Below, piece by piece: positions 42,246-55,543 of a stretch of 64,000 nucleotides of DNA. The stretch spans positions 16,154 to 80,153 of the forward strand of contig QNGE01003587.1 in assembly GCA_008508345.1 (NCBI GenBank), in the 5' to 3' direction. How positions within the stretch are numbered: position 1 is the first letter of the stretch; each line of letters starts with the position of its first letter. The stretch is from Paragonimus westermani. Lineage: Eukaryota; Platyhelminthes; Trematoda; Plagiorchiida; Troglotrematidae. Under the pieces are notes generated by a model. That model saw only the letters and a program-made list of their open reading frames with translations. It had not been told where the DNA came from and did not search any database. Position numbers and translations under genes: made by a program.

Positions 42246-45200
42246 CTGCAAACACCGTGGGTATAAAAATCCCAAAGTGATCATTGTGACGTCTTGGAGT
42301 GAGACTGATATGAAGGATTTAAGGTAATCAGTGTTGAACCAACAGCATTTGACTTTCGTGAACTTCCATGTTGCTTTGACAGGTTTGAGTCAGGTCCCCT
42401 TAAAAGCTTTTCAACACTACAAACTAGAATTCTGAAGGTTGCCAGTCGTTCGATAAATAAAGTACATTAGTGATCATAGCATTAGTAATTATCAATTCGA
42501 GACCATACGAACAACCTTGGTAAGTGCCTTCTGCCGACACAGTTTCGTTCACATAAATAACACTCGTCGAATTAGGAAGTTCGAAGCTACAGCGGCAACC
42601 CTTTCACTTAGTATCTATGCCATTTATTGAAACAAAGGTCGACTGGGTAAAGATGTTCACCAGTCCCGGTACATCTCTGACTAGTAGAACATATCCTGTC
42701 CATTAGGGCCTGAAAAGCAAATTTTACTGGATTTGCTTGAGTCATTCGGTCCACGTGATCATTTCAATAAAGTATTGTGTCCGACGAAGTACAAATTCAA
42801 ACTTATGATGTTAAGTATTGGATCATGTGTGAGAAGCGTTGCTGTAAGGTCATTCACGTACAGCCATAATCACGATGAACAGAATGAATCAGTCTCCCCG
42901 ACAGACGGCTGTGGACCTGTAGTAGGGGACTGAGGTGGATTATCACTAATATGTTGAAATCTCGTGTTGGAATGCATCCCGACCATACACGATGTATGTT
43001 AGGATGCAACATTTTTGCACCGTGATGGCTGATCGTGAGATATTCAATACGCAACGCCATTGACCTCCAGTTAACGTATTAGACTGAGAAGACCGTTAGT
43101 TCGGCCGGTGCTATGTGCCTAGTATTTTCATCCAAGTTGTCTTTTGAAAATGTTACAATACGGTACCCACAGTTTGCCTCTTATAGCTCAAGATGTTATG
43201 TTGGATCCGATAGGAACTTAATTGTTTCATTACTACAGTTTGACAGTTTCTTTTACGTGTCTCTTAACATCATGGCGTACTCGAAAAATTGCAGCAATTT
43301 CCACGTCCGATTGAATATAATAAATCCTTTTTATGAAAAACCAAGAACTCTCGGCATGCTTCATTGTTATGATTACTTTCACTGAAACGTATAGTGATTT
43401 TACCTAACCAGCTCTCAGTAGACCACATTCATAAGTAGGTCACTCAAGAGGTGTGTTCTGAGAGGACTGTTTGATCATAGATTCCTCATTGTAGTGAAGT
43501 CAGAATGTTGGCCGATTCATATTTTGTGGTGACAGCCTGTACCAAGGTAGAGGTGGACCCAGAGGTCTTTGAGGTGAGTGTGGTGAGATGTCAGGCTACA
43601 ACAACACCTCTTCTATATCACTCCTTCAATTAACTGGCTCAACGGTTTAACCATCAAAACAATCTTCTGTTTTTACCTGTATCTGTTGAAGTCTTGGATA
43701 AATGGTTTATCAAGAGAACGACAACCACCACGGATATATAACTTGAATTCTACTTGCGTTTGCTTTCATTCATGAATTCAGAAAATATGTACTGTTTGTC
43801 ACGTGGTTTAACAATCGATAAAAACCTGGAAACCGTTAGTCTTGATATACAACACAAAACCACCTGGTGTTAGACCGCCCAGCTGATAAAGCACAAGGAC
43901 TAGTGGTGAACCTAGTTGAGTACACATGACGCGCTTGTTGAGCCGGTAGCGCACAGCATATTGATTTATTTTTTCAAATAACCTCCAGTTCCAACAGTCC
44001 AGGTATAAATTCTGTCACGATGACATCAGGTTGAACTAGTCTGAACGAGATGCACATATTTAGTCGTAGCTTTTGGGTATGTATGTTCGACTGAACAGCT
44101 CCAAATGTTAGCTTCTAAATATATTCACGTTCGTGGATGTGAGCATAACATCAGTGTGTGCTCAAGTGCGAACTGGAAAATGAGCTCCGAACATTCCGAT
44201 TATCTTGAGATCGTTTTGACCATCATAGTACTTACCTCACAACATGTACGCCATAATCAATGTGTTTAACGACTGCAGTTGCTTATTCTGTTTGTTGCTC
44301 TGTCCTTGACTAGATTGCGACAGTTTTCCAAATCGCACTCAACGCTACAACATAGCATTTTTGTACTTTGTTCTCAGATTACTAACAAGGTAGACACTAT
44401 AATACATGAGTCATATCCTCATCTAATAGCTGACCTCATAAACAGCGGGACCAACTCACAATAAACGTTTTATTAAGCGGAACATAGAGTGCTGTTGTTG
44501 CTGCAGGTGTTTCCGATATTCCAAAAAAGTCTCCTGGATCACAAAAACCTGTTATGCGTTTGCAATCCATGGGATTTAGAATCGGCAGTTGTATTAGATG
44601 GTTTACGTGTGACCGGGGTACAGTAATTGTGCAAAATTCAACTTGGTAAATAATAACTCGGACTACAACGTGGCGAAGACAGGTTTCCGATATTTCTAAC
44701 AGAATGTAACATATTTACAGCGCCTTACTAAGCATGCTTTAATTTACGGGCGATGCGCTCATTACTGAATGTTAGTCCTGCAATCTGCCGGATAAGAGGG
44801 TTGGGCTATCAAATTGGGGTCAGTGCACTAAACGTTCTGTCCCGTTCCAATGGTGCGTATCGGCCGGTGGGGCTCCGCTCATGCAGGCTGTTTTCGGCGT
44901 TCTAATGGAACTAGGTTACCTGAGTTCTCCCAAAATGTTCAACCGTATTCTGCGAGAGCTCTGTTACACTACAGCTGCTGTAAACTGCAGTCGATCATTC
45001 ATGTCTTACGTCATAAGAAACCGAACGGTTTCCACATTATAGTGTTTTACTGTGTATCTGAATCGTCTTTGTCCACGGTAGCTAAATTCCTGTCTCCAAA
45101 ATCTCAGTACACGCCCACGTGGTTTATTATTTCTCCTTCCAGTTTCGTGTACATAGTTCTCTAGTTGGATGGTTAGTCGACAACCAAAACTCTGTCACCT

Positions 45201-45489
45201 TGAGCATTCACTCCCCTGCATAAACCAGCCTGTGTTGTTTGATCACAGGCAGTGCATTGGTGGGCGTACACACGTTTGTAAAACTGCAGTGGAACATATT
45301 CACGACGGCTTTCAGTTACCTTTATTTGGGTCTCGGTTCACCACCACAAGCGAAATAAAAACGCGTGTAGCCGAATCTGTGAGCCACTAAGCAAGCTGTA
45401 CAAACAACTGTTTATGTGGTGAAAATCCACTGAGTTCAAGGCTTATTCAAATCCAGACACAACAGAATATCTGATAGGGGGCCAATCCA
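42246..45489. other. No assignable feature
   Basis: Non-coding, short frames only (42733-43385, 44279-44464, 44850-45390). None shows a family motif. Confidence 0.4.
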
Positions 45490-45680
45490 AATGTCGCGTT
45501 AAAGATACCGCATCAGGATTAGGCGAACACCCTCAATGTTTTGACCTCCGGTGTTTGCCAATTACATTTTGTGACCTCAGCCAATGAGTGACTGAGAATT
45601 TTTTAAATACTGTTGCACATTCGTAAATTCGGCTTCTCATTTCATGAATAGTTACTGCTACCAGTACCAGCTCTTCTCCT
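45490..45680. repeat. Dispersed repeat, copy B
   Basis: Collinear with 7568-7812, with a shorter middle. It lies about 350 bp upstream of the BEL/Pao fragment; whether it is part of that element is unknown. Confidence 0.65.
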
Positions 45681-46029
45681 CATTGCTTGCGTGGGAGGTT
45701 TTGATTCCAGTGTGACTTCCAGTTCTATTAGAAATCCCTAATTCCGCGTATTACAAGAACTTGGCCGAAAAATCACGAATTCCCACACACTTCTAATAAA
45801 TGTTCCTCCAGAATCGCTCCTAGATTGAATGGGTAAACAGAAATCAAACCCAAACGTCAGCACGTTTCCGTTAACACAGTAACTCAGGCCTCAACAAACT
45901 TCCCGCTGCTCATTCACTTCTCCAAGTGGTTCAGACTTTCGAAATCGACCCATCATTGTCTTAGACAGCAATCGACTGCGTAGGTATCGCGCTTTAAGAG
46001 TTAGCTCTTAGAATAACAGAGCCAACTGA

Positions 46030-47350
46030 ACCACAGCCGACGAAATTGAAATGGCCAAGATAGTCGTAATCCGCATGGTGCAGCGTCAGGTTTATCTTGG
46101 AGAAGTGTAGTGCATGTGTGAAAACCGTGCAAGCAGAACAATGAAGGTGACTGGACTACTTCAGTATTTGTCCAAACTTGGTCCGCGGTACGCTGTACAT
46201 GGGTGAACACCACGATTACACCTCGTGACGAAGGGGTGAAACACCCAACCATTCTGCCGAACAACCATTCTGCTGTGGACTTAATCGTCCCCCTGTCCTC
46301 GAAGGATACAGTAGATCCGCCCATGTTCTATGAATCATTCGTGAATACTAGTGGATTTCACACGGTGGTAGCCCTGTAAAAAGAATGATCGGAATATGCA
46401 TCATCTGCGGAAAACAAGATGTGGTGATGTGGGATCAGCAGGTGACACTTCTGTTTGGGTCTAGAGTAGAGGCAGGTTAGTTACCGTTTGCGCAGATGTG
46501 GGTGGACTACTTCGGGCCCATATCAGTTAATCGCGGAAGGGGTACATAGAAACGAGTTGGTTGATAAATAACATGCTTGAAGACTAACACTGCACCCCTT
46601 AAAGTGGTTCATAGTTTGTTAACAGATCGCTTTATAGTTGTACCTATCGGACTTGCTGGTAGGTGCGGCTGTCCAACAGATATATACGCTGATGGAACTA
46701 AATTCGTTGGTGCAGTCCGGGAGATGCGCGACCTGATAACAATAAGTGGAAGATTAACGGTAGACTGCTCGCTTTCGGAATACAGTGACACTTTAACCCC
46801 CGCCCCATTCCGTAATCGCAGGGGAGCTGTTTGGAAGCGTACATTTCGCTCTGTCAGAAAGATACTGTTTAGTGTTTGTGATGAACAGCAATCCATGTAA
46901 GAAGCGTTAGTCACTCTATTTATGTAGGTTCAGCGTGAGCTCAATAATCGGCCGCTTTTTCTGTGAAACACTTGACAGTTCGGAGGAACGACTAGTGACT
47001 CCCAATGACTTGCTATTGATTTGAGGAGGGGGTTTAAAACTTCTAGCTGAGTGCGTGCATTACAGTTATCACACGTTAGCGACAAGTAAACCAGTTAACC
47101 ACGTTGTTTTGGTAAATAAAGCCTACAGAATATCTGTCCACACCAATTGCGACAACAATGGTTACGGAAATATTGTTCGACCAGCATACCTGGTTCTTGT
47201 TGTTACAGAAAACGTACTGCGGGAACACTAGCCTCTTGGCGTTACTGTAAAGTGTGTATCAAGTCAAGACGCGTTGTTTCGGACAGTGTCAGTAAAAACG
47301 GCAAAGCAATTGTTGTGCAGAGAAATAAGACGAATTTGTCGTCCGGATGA
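46030..47350 (+). pseudogene. BEL/Pao LTR retrotransposon, integrase region
   Basis: Plus-strand blocks occur in family order. KHPTILPNNHSAVDLIV lies near 46240-46290 and CIICGKQDV near 46395. MWVDYFGPISVNRGRGT lies near 46497-46550 (canonical GVDYFGPIxVKRGRxxxK), holding the first catalytic Asp. In 46577-46900, VVHSLLTDRF, CGCPTDIYADGTKFVGAVRE (canonical RGCPxxIxSDNGTNFVGA) and GAVWKRTFRSVRKILFSV (canonical GGVWERLIRSVRKIL) follow. The catalytic Glu is Lys in VWKR. RELNNRPL appears near 46930, and the C-terminal tail runs to TNLSSG at 47347. The RT and protease are not seen, and many stops intervene. Inactive. Confidence 0.85.
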
Positions 47351-49810
47351 AGTCGAGTAGGAGAGTTTCAGTCCAGTCGTGAGTTTAGGGTGGTAGCCCT
47401 AAGAGACGGTCTTCATCCGGTTACACTCTTCAATATATAAGGTGCCCTTGAGGTGAAAGCAGAGGACGACGGTAGTTCCAGAGTGTACTTTTTGTGGTGT
47501 GCGTCTTCGAAATCCCTTATGCCTTCTGTTTACTTTTTATGAACGTCTCAATCAGACGAGAACCAGTATTTGAATTGTGACGTCTTTCGTCGACAGGCAC
47601 CAGCGTGGAATTTTGGTGGTCGGCGTGGGATAATAGTGGAGGCGAAAATCCCCTTCGACTGACTATGTCACGCCCTTTTTCATGACCCCGTTTAACTAGA
47701 CCCGTGTTATTATTAGTCACAATCCACGTTTAAACCCACCAGTTCTCCACTCCGCCTCCCTAACTCATTGAATCTCACTCACCTACCCTCACAGACTTTG
47801 CTATCTGCCAATGGAACCCTTCCCACCCTTACTGACCGCTGTGACACACTTCGGACTGCCCGATGGCCAGGTATTTAGACCGACCCGGTTCGTCCTTGCC
47901 TATCGGTTGTCTGTGCTTGCATTCGCTGCGCCTCTTGACCCTGATGACCGTTTACAGCCAATTATTGTACTTTACTCAGTGAACACAAACAAATTGGGGT
48001 TTGTTTCTCGTACTTGATCATAATGTTTATATTAATAGTATCACTTGATTCTGTTCTGATATTCGGTGTCGTTCATTATAAGTGCGTCGCCCAATGTTCG
48101 TCGGAAGAACATACAGTGGGTTTACACGCAAAATATAATTATCCTCTGCTCGTTAACGTTTTAACACGTCTGGATTCAAAATGTGACGCTGGGTTGTTTC
48201 AGTTTTGTACCGGAATTCACCAGTTTGGTTTTCATCTGTGCTTTTCGACTGTCAACCAGTGCCGTGAATACTCGATTGGTTAATTCTGGGCTGTATAATT
48301 CAATCCAGTGGTCAGTGTATGATGTATATTTCAGAGATGAAGACTTTACAGTTAATGATTCGTTTCAGAGGGCTCGTCTGTCCCCCTGACTATGGCACCA
48401 ATGGCAATCATTGATTGTGGTTGAAGACTGTTGAAAATGATACCGAATCAAAATCGACAGTGTTCCTGTCACCAGAAACTTGACCAATTTTCATGTTGCT
48501 TCTATTACTGGTTATAGTATCCTGGTCGATCATTGTAACGTGTGGGCCTAGGGCTTAGTCGTGACGATATATATATGTATATATGCTTGTTAAGTAGTTT
48601 GATTAACGACAGAAAGCTTCACATCTCTTTGGATTCAGTGTGTTTGATGTCACGTGAGGATGACGTATGGCATTGTAAACTAGGCCGTGAAGACTTTCGA
48701 AATTTGGCAAGTGCAGATCTTGGTGTCTCTGGTCAAACAACACAGATAGGATCCATCTCACCTTGCAACCCAAGAGGAGTTGCACCAATATCCGATATCG
48801 GAAACCCTGATTCATTCACCATTGTAACCATGACCACGAGGGAGTGAATGTGATGAGACGTGTGTGCTCTTCTCAATAGGTTGTCAACTGCAAGCCAGAA
48901 TGTTCTACTAGTATCACGGAGTCGCGACCCAGCGCTGTAGACCAAGTGTACGGAAGCGTACTTTAGTGGACTCAACATATTAACACATTAGCATATTAGA
49001 AAACGCGTAAACAAAGTTTTGAAAGGCAGTGACGGTATTTTTCTCACCAGTCATCCTGGCAGGCAGATAAACACATCGATCACACCATTTCATTCTGTAA
49101 CCCCGTGGTGTCGTTGTTCGAGTTAATACGGTCACAGGCTTTGTTTATGCTTTATGAAGATTGCAGAAAAATGAAACTCTCACTTTGGTTGAAAGTAAAA
49201 ATGCGAACAGAGGTAAGTAGAGGAAATTGGAAAAATCTACTGGCATGCACCTGTATCGAGATCCAACGCTGAAACACAATGAGTCAGAGTTCCCAAACGC
49301 AGTTTTGGTAGTTTGTGGAAATGGGTTAGTAGAGTGAACAAAACTTTGTTGTTTAGATTGTCTCATGCAGCAGCGTTCATGTGGGGTTTCGAAACTCACT
49401 CGAATCGACCATGACCGTAGAGTTGAGAAGTATGCCTCAATATGGACAGCTCCAAACTGTATTGTCAATGTGATAGATTCCCCATTCAACTCTGCATCCT
49501 TAGTGAATAGATCCGTAGATTTCTATTCCCGCAGAGTTGAACGACTTCTGATCAATGAATCGCAATGTAAACAAGCAATACCTTTGACGTTAGTGCAATA
49601 CATGAATGAAAACACGTATCCTTTATCAACCGATGCAAATACCGTGACATAAAGCTTAAGTTTCATCGATTCAATGCTAAATGCCCCGAAGAACTCTATC
49701 CGGTCGGTTTGTCTGATTTGGTATCAGACTGACGCCTGTTGACTTAAGAGACAATAACTGGAAACAGTGTGTAACACTGCAAGTAAAATCACGAATCTAA
49801 ATGTGTTTTA
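47351..49810. other. No assignable gene; left end may contain BEL/Pao LTR sequence
   Basis: A TATA-like ATATATAAGG near 47433 lies about 85 bp after the integrase end, where a 3' LTR would begin, but no second LTR copy is present to confirm it. A short (TA) run lies at about 48568-48583. The rest is unidentified. Confidence 0.3.
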
Positions 49811-51265
49811 ATTAGCGAGACGCTAACAATGTTTTAACAGGAATTCTAGAAGCACAACTGATGGAATCTGAAGGAAAGCCATTCCAGTAGTTAATAACCG
49901 TATAGGATGTGAAATGTGGCCTGAGGAAGGGCAGTAGATTTAGTTTGTGAAGCCGCATGACACGCCCCCATCGGTCTTTAGCTTCTGATACAGTGAGGGA
50001 TTGTTGTTTCAGTACTGTGATAAAAAAGTGGATGAAAGGTAAATCACTGTCGAGTCGCCGAAATTTAATCGAGTACACATATCAACGACTTCAAAGCTGG
50101 ACTGTTTCACGATATTTTCTAGGCTGGTCACTTGTTTGGTAGCCGCAACCCCGACACTCTCCCCGGTGAGTATGTTTGTCTTCATACCGATGCACATGAT
50201 TAGACAGACGTACTAAAGTAGCGGTCTTATATAACTCTCGTAAAACGTTTGAAACGTTTTCTTGTCTATGCGGAGGTGTCCATTTTTATAATACTGGGGG
50301 TAGGAAACCCTTTCTGGTCATCTCATGCTTATCCGTGAAATATAACTACAACGAAATCCACATACCTAGGTCTTTCTCCATACCGGTTTCGGTAGTGTTT
50401 GCAGGTGAGCAGAATTCCACATTTTTAGGTCGCCAACGTAGACAACACAACCACTGGAGATTTCGTCCGAAAAGTCGAAGTGGACAAGAGAAAAAAAGAC
50501 CTACAACTGACCTATGGGGGAGACTCGCATAAATTAGAGATGGAGTTGACAGATTTGGTTGAGTTCCAACTCTAAAGTTTCTACCAGTTATGAGATAATT
50601 CATAACAGAACCTCTCACTGGATATTATGGGTATCAAGTTTGTGCTCGGAACGATAGCATCTGAACTGAGACCACCGTATTTAGCCACTATCAGGCCATC
50701 TATGGAGTTAAGTGTATTCATTACGCATGACCAGTTGGAGTGGAAGCCCTACAGTTTAGAGGAATAAGGTCATTCCTTAAGAAATGTGTGATGACGACGC
50801 TTTTCAACAGGCAATTCAGTGTATTGCATTGTTGGTTATTAGGGCTGATTAACCGGTAACTGCCAGGGAGGTGCCGATCACCCATCTTAAAGATCGATGT
50901 GACCAACACTACTTTACATACACTAGACGGAGTTTCAGTTTAGACTGTCTGTTTCAACAACTTGTAAAGGGTTTCTCCCAGACTAACCGCGTTCCAGGGT
51001 GGATCTTATCTGGATATATCTTACTACGTGAACTAGCCTTGAATAAGAGGTCTTCATAGTCTGGTGTGGAAAAGTCAACAGTAAGAGTCTTGTTGATGGT
51101 TATCAGGTCAAGTATGAAGAGGATCTGACCGTAACAGTGTCGAGTCGTGGTTCCTCCACGCTGTGTCCATACCCTCCGTCGTAACAACGTTGACAAGAAA
51201 GGCGAAAATCCATTCCCATAATCTACAGGAAACATTAGCGACCGGCTGATCTTGAAATTACCCAT
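49811..51265 (-). pseudogene. Degenerate CR1-like LINE reverse transcriptase
   Basis: Minus-strand blocks from 51265 down are in RT order. TVDFSTPDYEDLLFKASS and PDKIHPG come first (canonical GPDKIxPRIL). VTSIFKMGDRHLPGSYRLIS and LLKSVVITHFLRND follow (50909-50721). EKDLGMWISL lies near 50346-50372. Finally VINYWNGFPSDSISCASR sits at about 49830-49890, matching VINYWNDLPLEIVSCSS of the 11.1 kb copy. The catalytic segment between 50400 and 50700 is scrambled. Stops and frameshifts throughout; inactive. Confidence 0.85.
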
Positions 51266-52223
51266 AGTAAGTGGATGAGGAAGATGCTAATGCCCTGAGA
51301 AGTTCATTAGGCACTTAAGGAGAGTCGTAATCAGAAATGTTGCATGAGGTGAACGGTATACAATTGTTAGTTTGTTTGGCGACTTTTTGCAAGCCTAGAG
51401 ACGTTCAGTGTGTTCTCACTGTTGTCCGTTGAAATCCAGTTATCAGTAAACGCATCGTCATGGGGAGCTGTTTTTTGAGCCAGGAATGTTTGACTTCAGA
51501 AATTTGTCTAAGTAATCCCAGACAGTTCGCATCCACGAAGCTGACGGCTACTTCACTGTTTGACTGCGATGAAGTCGAGAAGGAATGGCGTGAAGAAAGA
51601 CTTAGGAAAGGAGGACAATAAATGATGGAGAAAACGCGTAAGACAGTCGTCCGGCAGCCGTCCTTCCGGGGTCCGTAACTTTGAAATTATTCTCGGGAAG
51701 CGGCGACATTATACTGTGGCTTAGGCGTTATGGAATGTCCCTGTGAGATGCACGATGTTCTGATATGCCGTGGTTGACACTCTCTTACCACATTCTTCTT
51801 TAGAAGATTGGAAGGGTGATTTCCTGTCTCTCGGCCAGGTAGTTATGTGAGTTCATACGCGGGAGCAAGTTTTAGCACCCGCGTCCGCCAAGAAACTAAC
51901 TCGAAGAGCCCATCAGATGTGCTCTTTTCGGAGTGTACATAAAACCGGGCAGACAGTTACGATGATAGAACTACGGAAGGAGGTACATCTTTGAATGTGT
52001 AATGATGGGTGCGGGAGTAGAAAGCATGAAGAACGGCAGGGGTGCTGGTTCCTTTGCTTAGATCACTTTCAGGTGGTCCCTCAGGTTTTGTGGATAGCGA
52101 GCAAAGGTAAACACTGGAGCTGAAGTACCTCGCCGGATATTCCGAGGATATCCAACATAAACTCTTGGGAACAGAAATGTAGTGAGATCACCTTCGACGT
52201 CCCCAAAATTCTAAACTCCTCGC

Positions 52224-52224
52224 N
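52224..52224. other. Assembly join or ambiguous base (N)
   Basis: Single N inside otherwise continuous sequence. No repeat is evident on either side. Confidence 0.8.
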
Positions 52225-55151
52225 ATTCATCGTTTTCTCCCTGCGACTTCCGATTCACGGTAGGATAAGGTTGGGGAAACTCTGGGCGTACGAATTCAGG
52301 ATCTAGCACTACAGAAACCGTGACTTGGCTCCACTTGAAGCTTAGAGTCTGCCATGTTAAATGCCCTAATTTGGACCACTTGAAGACGCTTCCCTTGTTC
52401 TTATAAGGAAAGATCACTTAAAACATTTGCTGCATCAGAATGTGCGGACTTTCAGGAAGGGGTTTTACTAATCTCTGTTCTGTTGCTGAGCTCGTCAGGT
52501 AAGTTATCGAGAAAATGAGTCATCCTTTTAGAGGCTGTGGGACGCAATCTGTTCTCAGGAGCCAGGTCGGCAAGGCCGGAATGGAGGGGTGCATTTAAAA
52601 CCGACTTGACCTAGTTGCCTGAAGAGAAGCCACTTGGGACCTGTCCATATAACACTGCCCTCCTCCGGTAGATGGTCTGATCTTTCAGGCTGGGAGGAAC
52701 ATCCATTATCTGTTACCTAGAGAGCGCCACTGCCATTATTTCCGCCGTCAGCCTGGAAAAGGTGAAAGTCCGAACACTCGTTGCAGGAAGCCAGTTCTTT
52801 TTACATATCTGAGAGTTTTCTTTGAGTGTCTTACAACTCCTTTTTCATAAAGGAAATTTGTGTAGTATTTACAGCTATTTGGGCTGTACAGTGTTATTTG
52901 GGAAAATCGTACATTGTACATTCAAACCAACACTGTTATTCCCGTAAATATGCATGTTCTGACCAATTTGGTGCGAGTAGCTCATGCAGACAAAGTGGAC
53001 ATTTGAAGTGGTAAATATAGCATACTAATCCTCTTTGAAACCAGTATGTTTAAAATGGCGTCAGTAAAGACAAGCATGGAACTGCATGCCGTTCTGAACC
53101 GTCATACGGCACGTAGAAAAGTCAAGTGAACTTGAGATCAGTGGTCCCCGAACCCTGATGGATTTAGTGAGCGTTATTGTAATTGATAACCGAAAGATAG
53201 AACGTTACCTTTAGGTTACAATAGCAAACCGGTCGAATGCTAACTACAGTAGCGAATGGAACAAACAAACGTTTGTTCGATAACGAATAACAGTAATTGT
53301 TTATTAAAACTCTTGCTTATGGCGCCGATCGGACAACAAAATAAATCCACAGTACTGCGCTCTCATAGACTGGGATAAATGGAGAGAAAACTTTACCTGT
53401 TACTCTGTATCCGTATGGGGTGGTGCGGGAGAGTAAAGTGTAATCAATGGTATGTTAGTACAGCGAATTGGGGAGGGTGTTAGCGACTGTTGACTGGTCA
53501 CTTTAATCTCCCAGACGGAAACTCAATTCGGTGGAATTTTGACAGATCTGTGCTTATAGTGACTTTTAAAAGGGAGAAGTGAGATAACTGTTTGTCGAGC
53601 AGCCTCATAAGTGTGTGCCAGCTAAGTAGGTCTTTCTAACTTCAACCGATTCGGTTATGTCCACAGCGTTGATCAGTGTGTTCCGGTAGGTACAGACGTC
53701 AACAAAGACTTTTGGAGAAGTATAAGCTCTTCAGCATGAAGACTGTCGGACTGGTTTCCAACTCTTAGACCACACAGATTATATCTGAACGTTGTACATA
53801 CTTGAACAAATCAATTGGCCAGTCAGTTAACATTGACCATTGGGCCAGAATCTGATCTGCGAAAAGAATTGGATGTTGTCCTGAACCTGCTGCGCCTTAC
53901 GCACGTGAGCTCGCTTCTTAACATCCATCCTCCGAACGTCCACTATGAATAGGTTTTCGTACGAACCTGCTGTATGCGCCATCGCTCTAGCAGACCGTAT
54001 TACATATTACGATTAACGCATACTGTCTGACCAAAAGACCCACCTATTCAACATTAATTTGCTCTGAGGTGAGTAGTGTGTTTGTCGTCGAGCAACGTAG
54101 TCAGTAGCGTGCGACGAAATCGGTCGGTCAGGACCATAAAATCTTGGAGAAATCTGTATTTCTGTATAAACAACAGCATTAGTAAGCCTTATTGCGCTCT
54201 ATCCTTGCAGTTCGCCTTATTGACAGTACGACGCAAAGGCAAACTGAATCCTCTCAGTTCGTCAGATGGCAGCTTATGTCTAGATTGAAACACCAATACG
54301 TTGTATTATGAGAATATCCACACCATTTTTGAATCGCTCACTCCTGAATCTCGAATTAGGTACTCTTCCATTTAAATCCGTAGGGCCGAATTAAAACCGG
54401 TTGGTTCGTCATCCACCTTCCAGCCGATCGCCAAATTCGTGTACATAGCGATCAGCTTACCGGGCCTAATGGAATTGTACGAGTTGAATGAAATGTTCGA
54501 CCGTTAAATGAGCGGCATTCAAAAAGGTCACGTAAGTGATTGATACATAGGTATAAGCAATATCGGCCGGTACAAATGGTTTCCGTTACTTTGGGTTGGA
54601 TTTCCAGGTAGCGCACACGTTAAAGTATGACCATTTGCAGGCGAAAATTTTGTTCTTTTTGAGGTCAGATTAGAGCCGAACGGCCAATGATACCTATCTC
54701 TGCCCACTTTCTTTTCCAAACCTGTGGGGACCTAAAGGGTTTACGCACAACCACAGGGTAGTTTCTTGGCTTGAATACTTTGCAAGTAGACTAACACACA
54801 CGCCTTCCTTGATGGTTTCCATTTTCATCAGAGCTGCGTTTATTCTTTTGACCATCGTCAGTCAGCTGTCACTAAACCCTCAATGAAATCGTTTGCCTAA
54901 ACCATACTCGTAAATGAACATCTTTATTTGGTTTGCCTTGTCCAGCTGCTCTTTGTGACATTCGGTCATAGCCAGCTTGAGTGGTTATAGTATCTGTGAT
55001 GCCTCCCCTCAAAGTAAATTGAACTACCATCTATTTCAGTTGCACGGTACGCCACGTCACGTTTGCAACAAACTCAAGAGGTGCAATTCATAAAGATTAC
55101 AAATACAGTGATCACATACATAAGATAACCCAACTGTTAACAAAAGCCAGA

Positions 55152-55171
55152 TGTGTGAAAACACATCTCTT
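55152..55171 (-). other. Small hairpin after the poly(A) signal
   Basis: The stem AGATGTGT pairs exactly with ACACATCT (8 bp); the four-base loop reads TTTC on the minus strand. It lies just downstream of the AATAAA of the candidate exon at 55198-55543. It could affect 3' end formation, or be chance. Confidence 0.5.
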
Positions 55172-55197
55172 TTATTGCACACATGTTCAGAGTTAGT

Positions 55198-55543
55198 TTA
55201 CAAACTGTCACAATAAAAAAGCACATGATAACACAACAAGCCTCTCGCGGTATGCGTGCGAAAACAGCTCGATTTTGTCTCTGCACAACGTGACATCAGC
55301 TCCGCTCCATTATGCCGTTCCAGTGGTTGTACGACATGCTTACAACCATCGGGTTCTGTACTTGGTGCGTAGTGGAAACACTCGGTCATTCGTTTTGTTT
55401 GTTTGTGAATGCATAAGTTTGAGTAGAAAAATCGGGCAGGTGGTATGCGCGTGAATCCGGCAATTGAGTCACTCACAGACTGATCACCCAGCAAATAGGC
55501 TAGGCTGGCATGCACGTGTAAACCTTCTGCATGTGATAACTCA
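55198..55543 (-). CDS. Candidate Cys-rich terminal exon, unidentified
   Basis: The minus strand is open for about 115 codons from a plausible acceptor (aaatcttttctgttgattag) to TAA at 55198. The product is rich in Cys (seven) and has NLCIHKQTKRMTECFHYAPS and DGCKHVVQPLERH. On the same strand an AATAAA (55176-55171) follows the stop by about 22 nt. I recognise no family. A frame this long can occur by chance in a window of this size, so the poly(A) signal is the main support. Confidence 0.25.

Larger units (their letters stand above)
51266..55197. other. No assignable gene; contains an N at 52224
   Basis: The 51.3-52.8 kb part has few open frames and a composition unlike its neighbours. No domain was recognised. 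The N at 52224 marks another assembly join. The 52.8-55.2 kb part shows only short frames. Confidence 0.4.

Noticed and set aside
44850..45164. 104-codon plus-strand frame upstream of the BEL/Pao fragment
   Set aside because: I looked for BEL/Pao RT or gag motifs and found none; not supportable as a gene.
46001..46324. 107-codon minus-strand frame
   Set aside because: Opposite strand of the BEL/Pao integrase start (KHPTILPNNHSAVDLIV), so a shadow.
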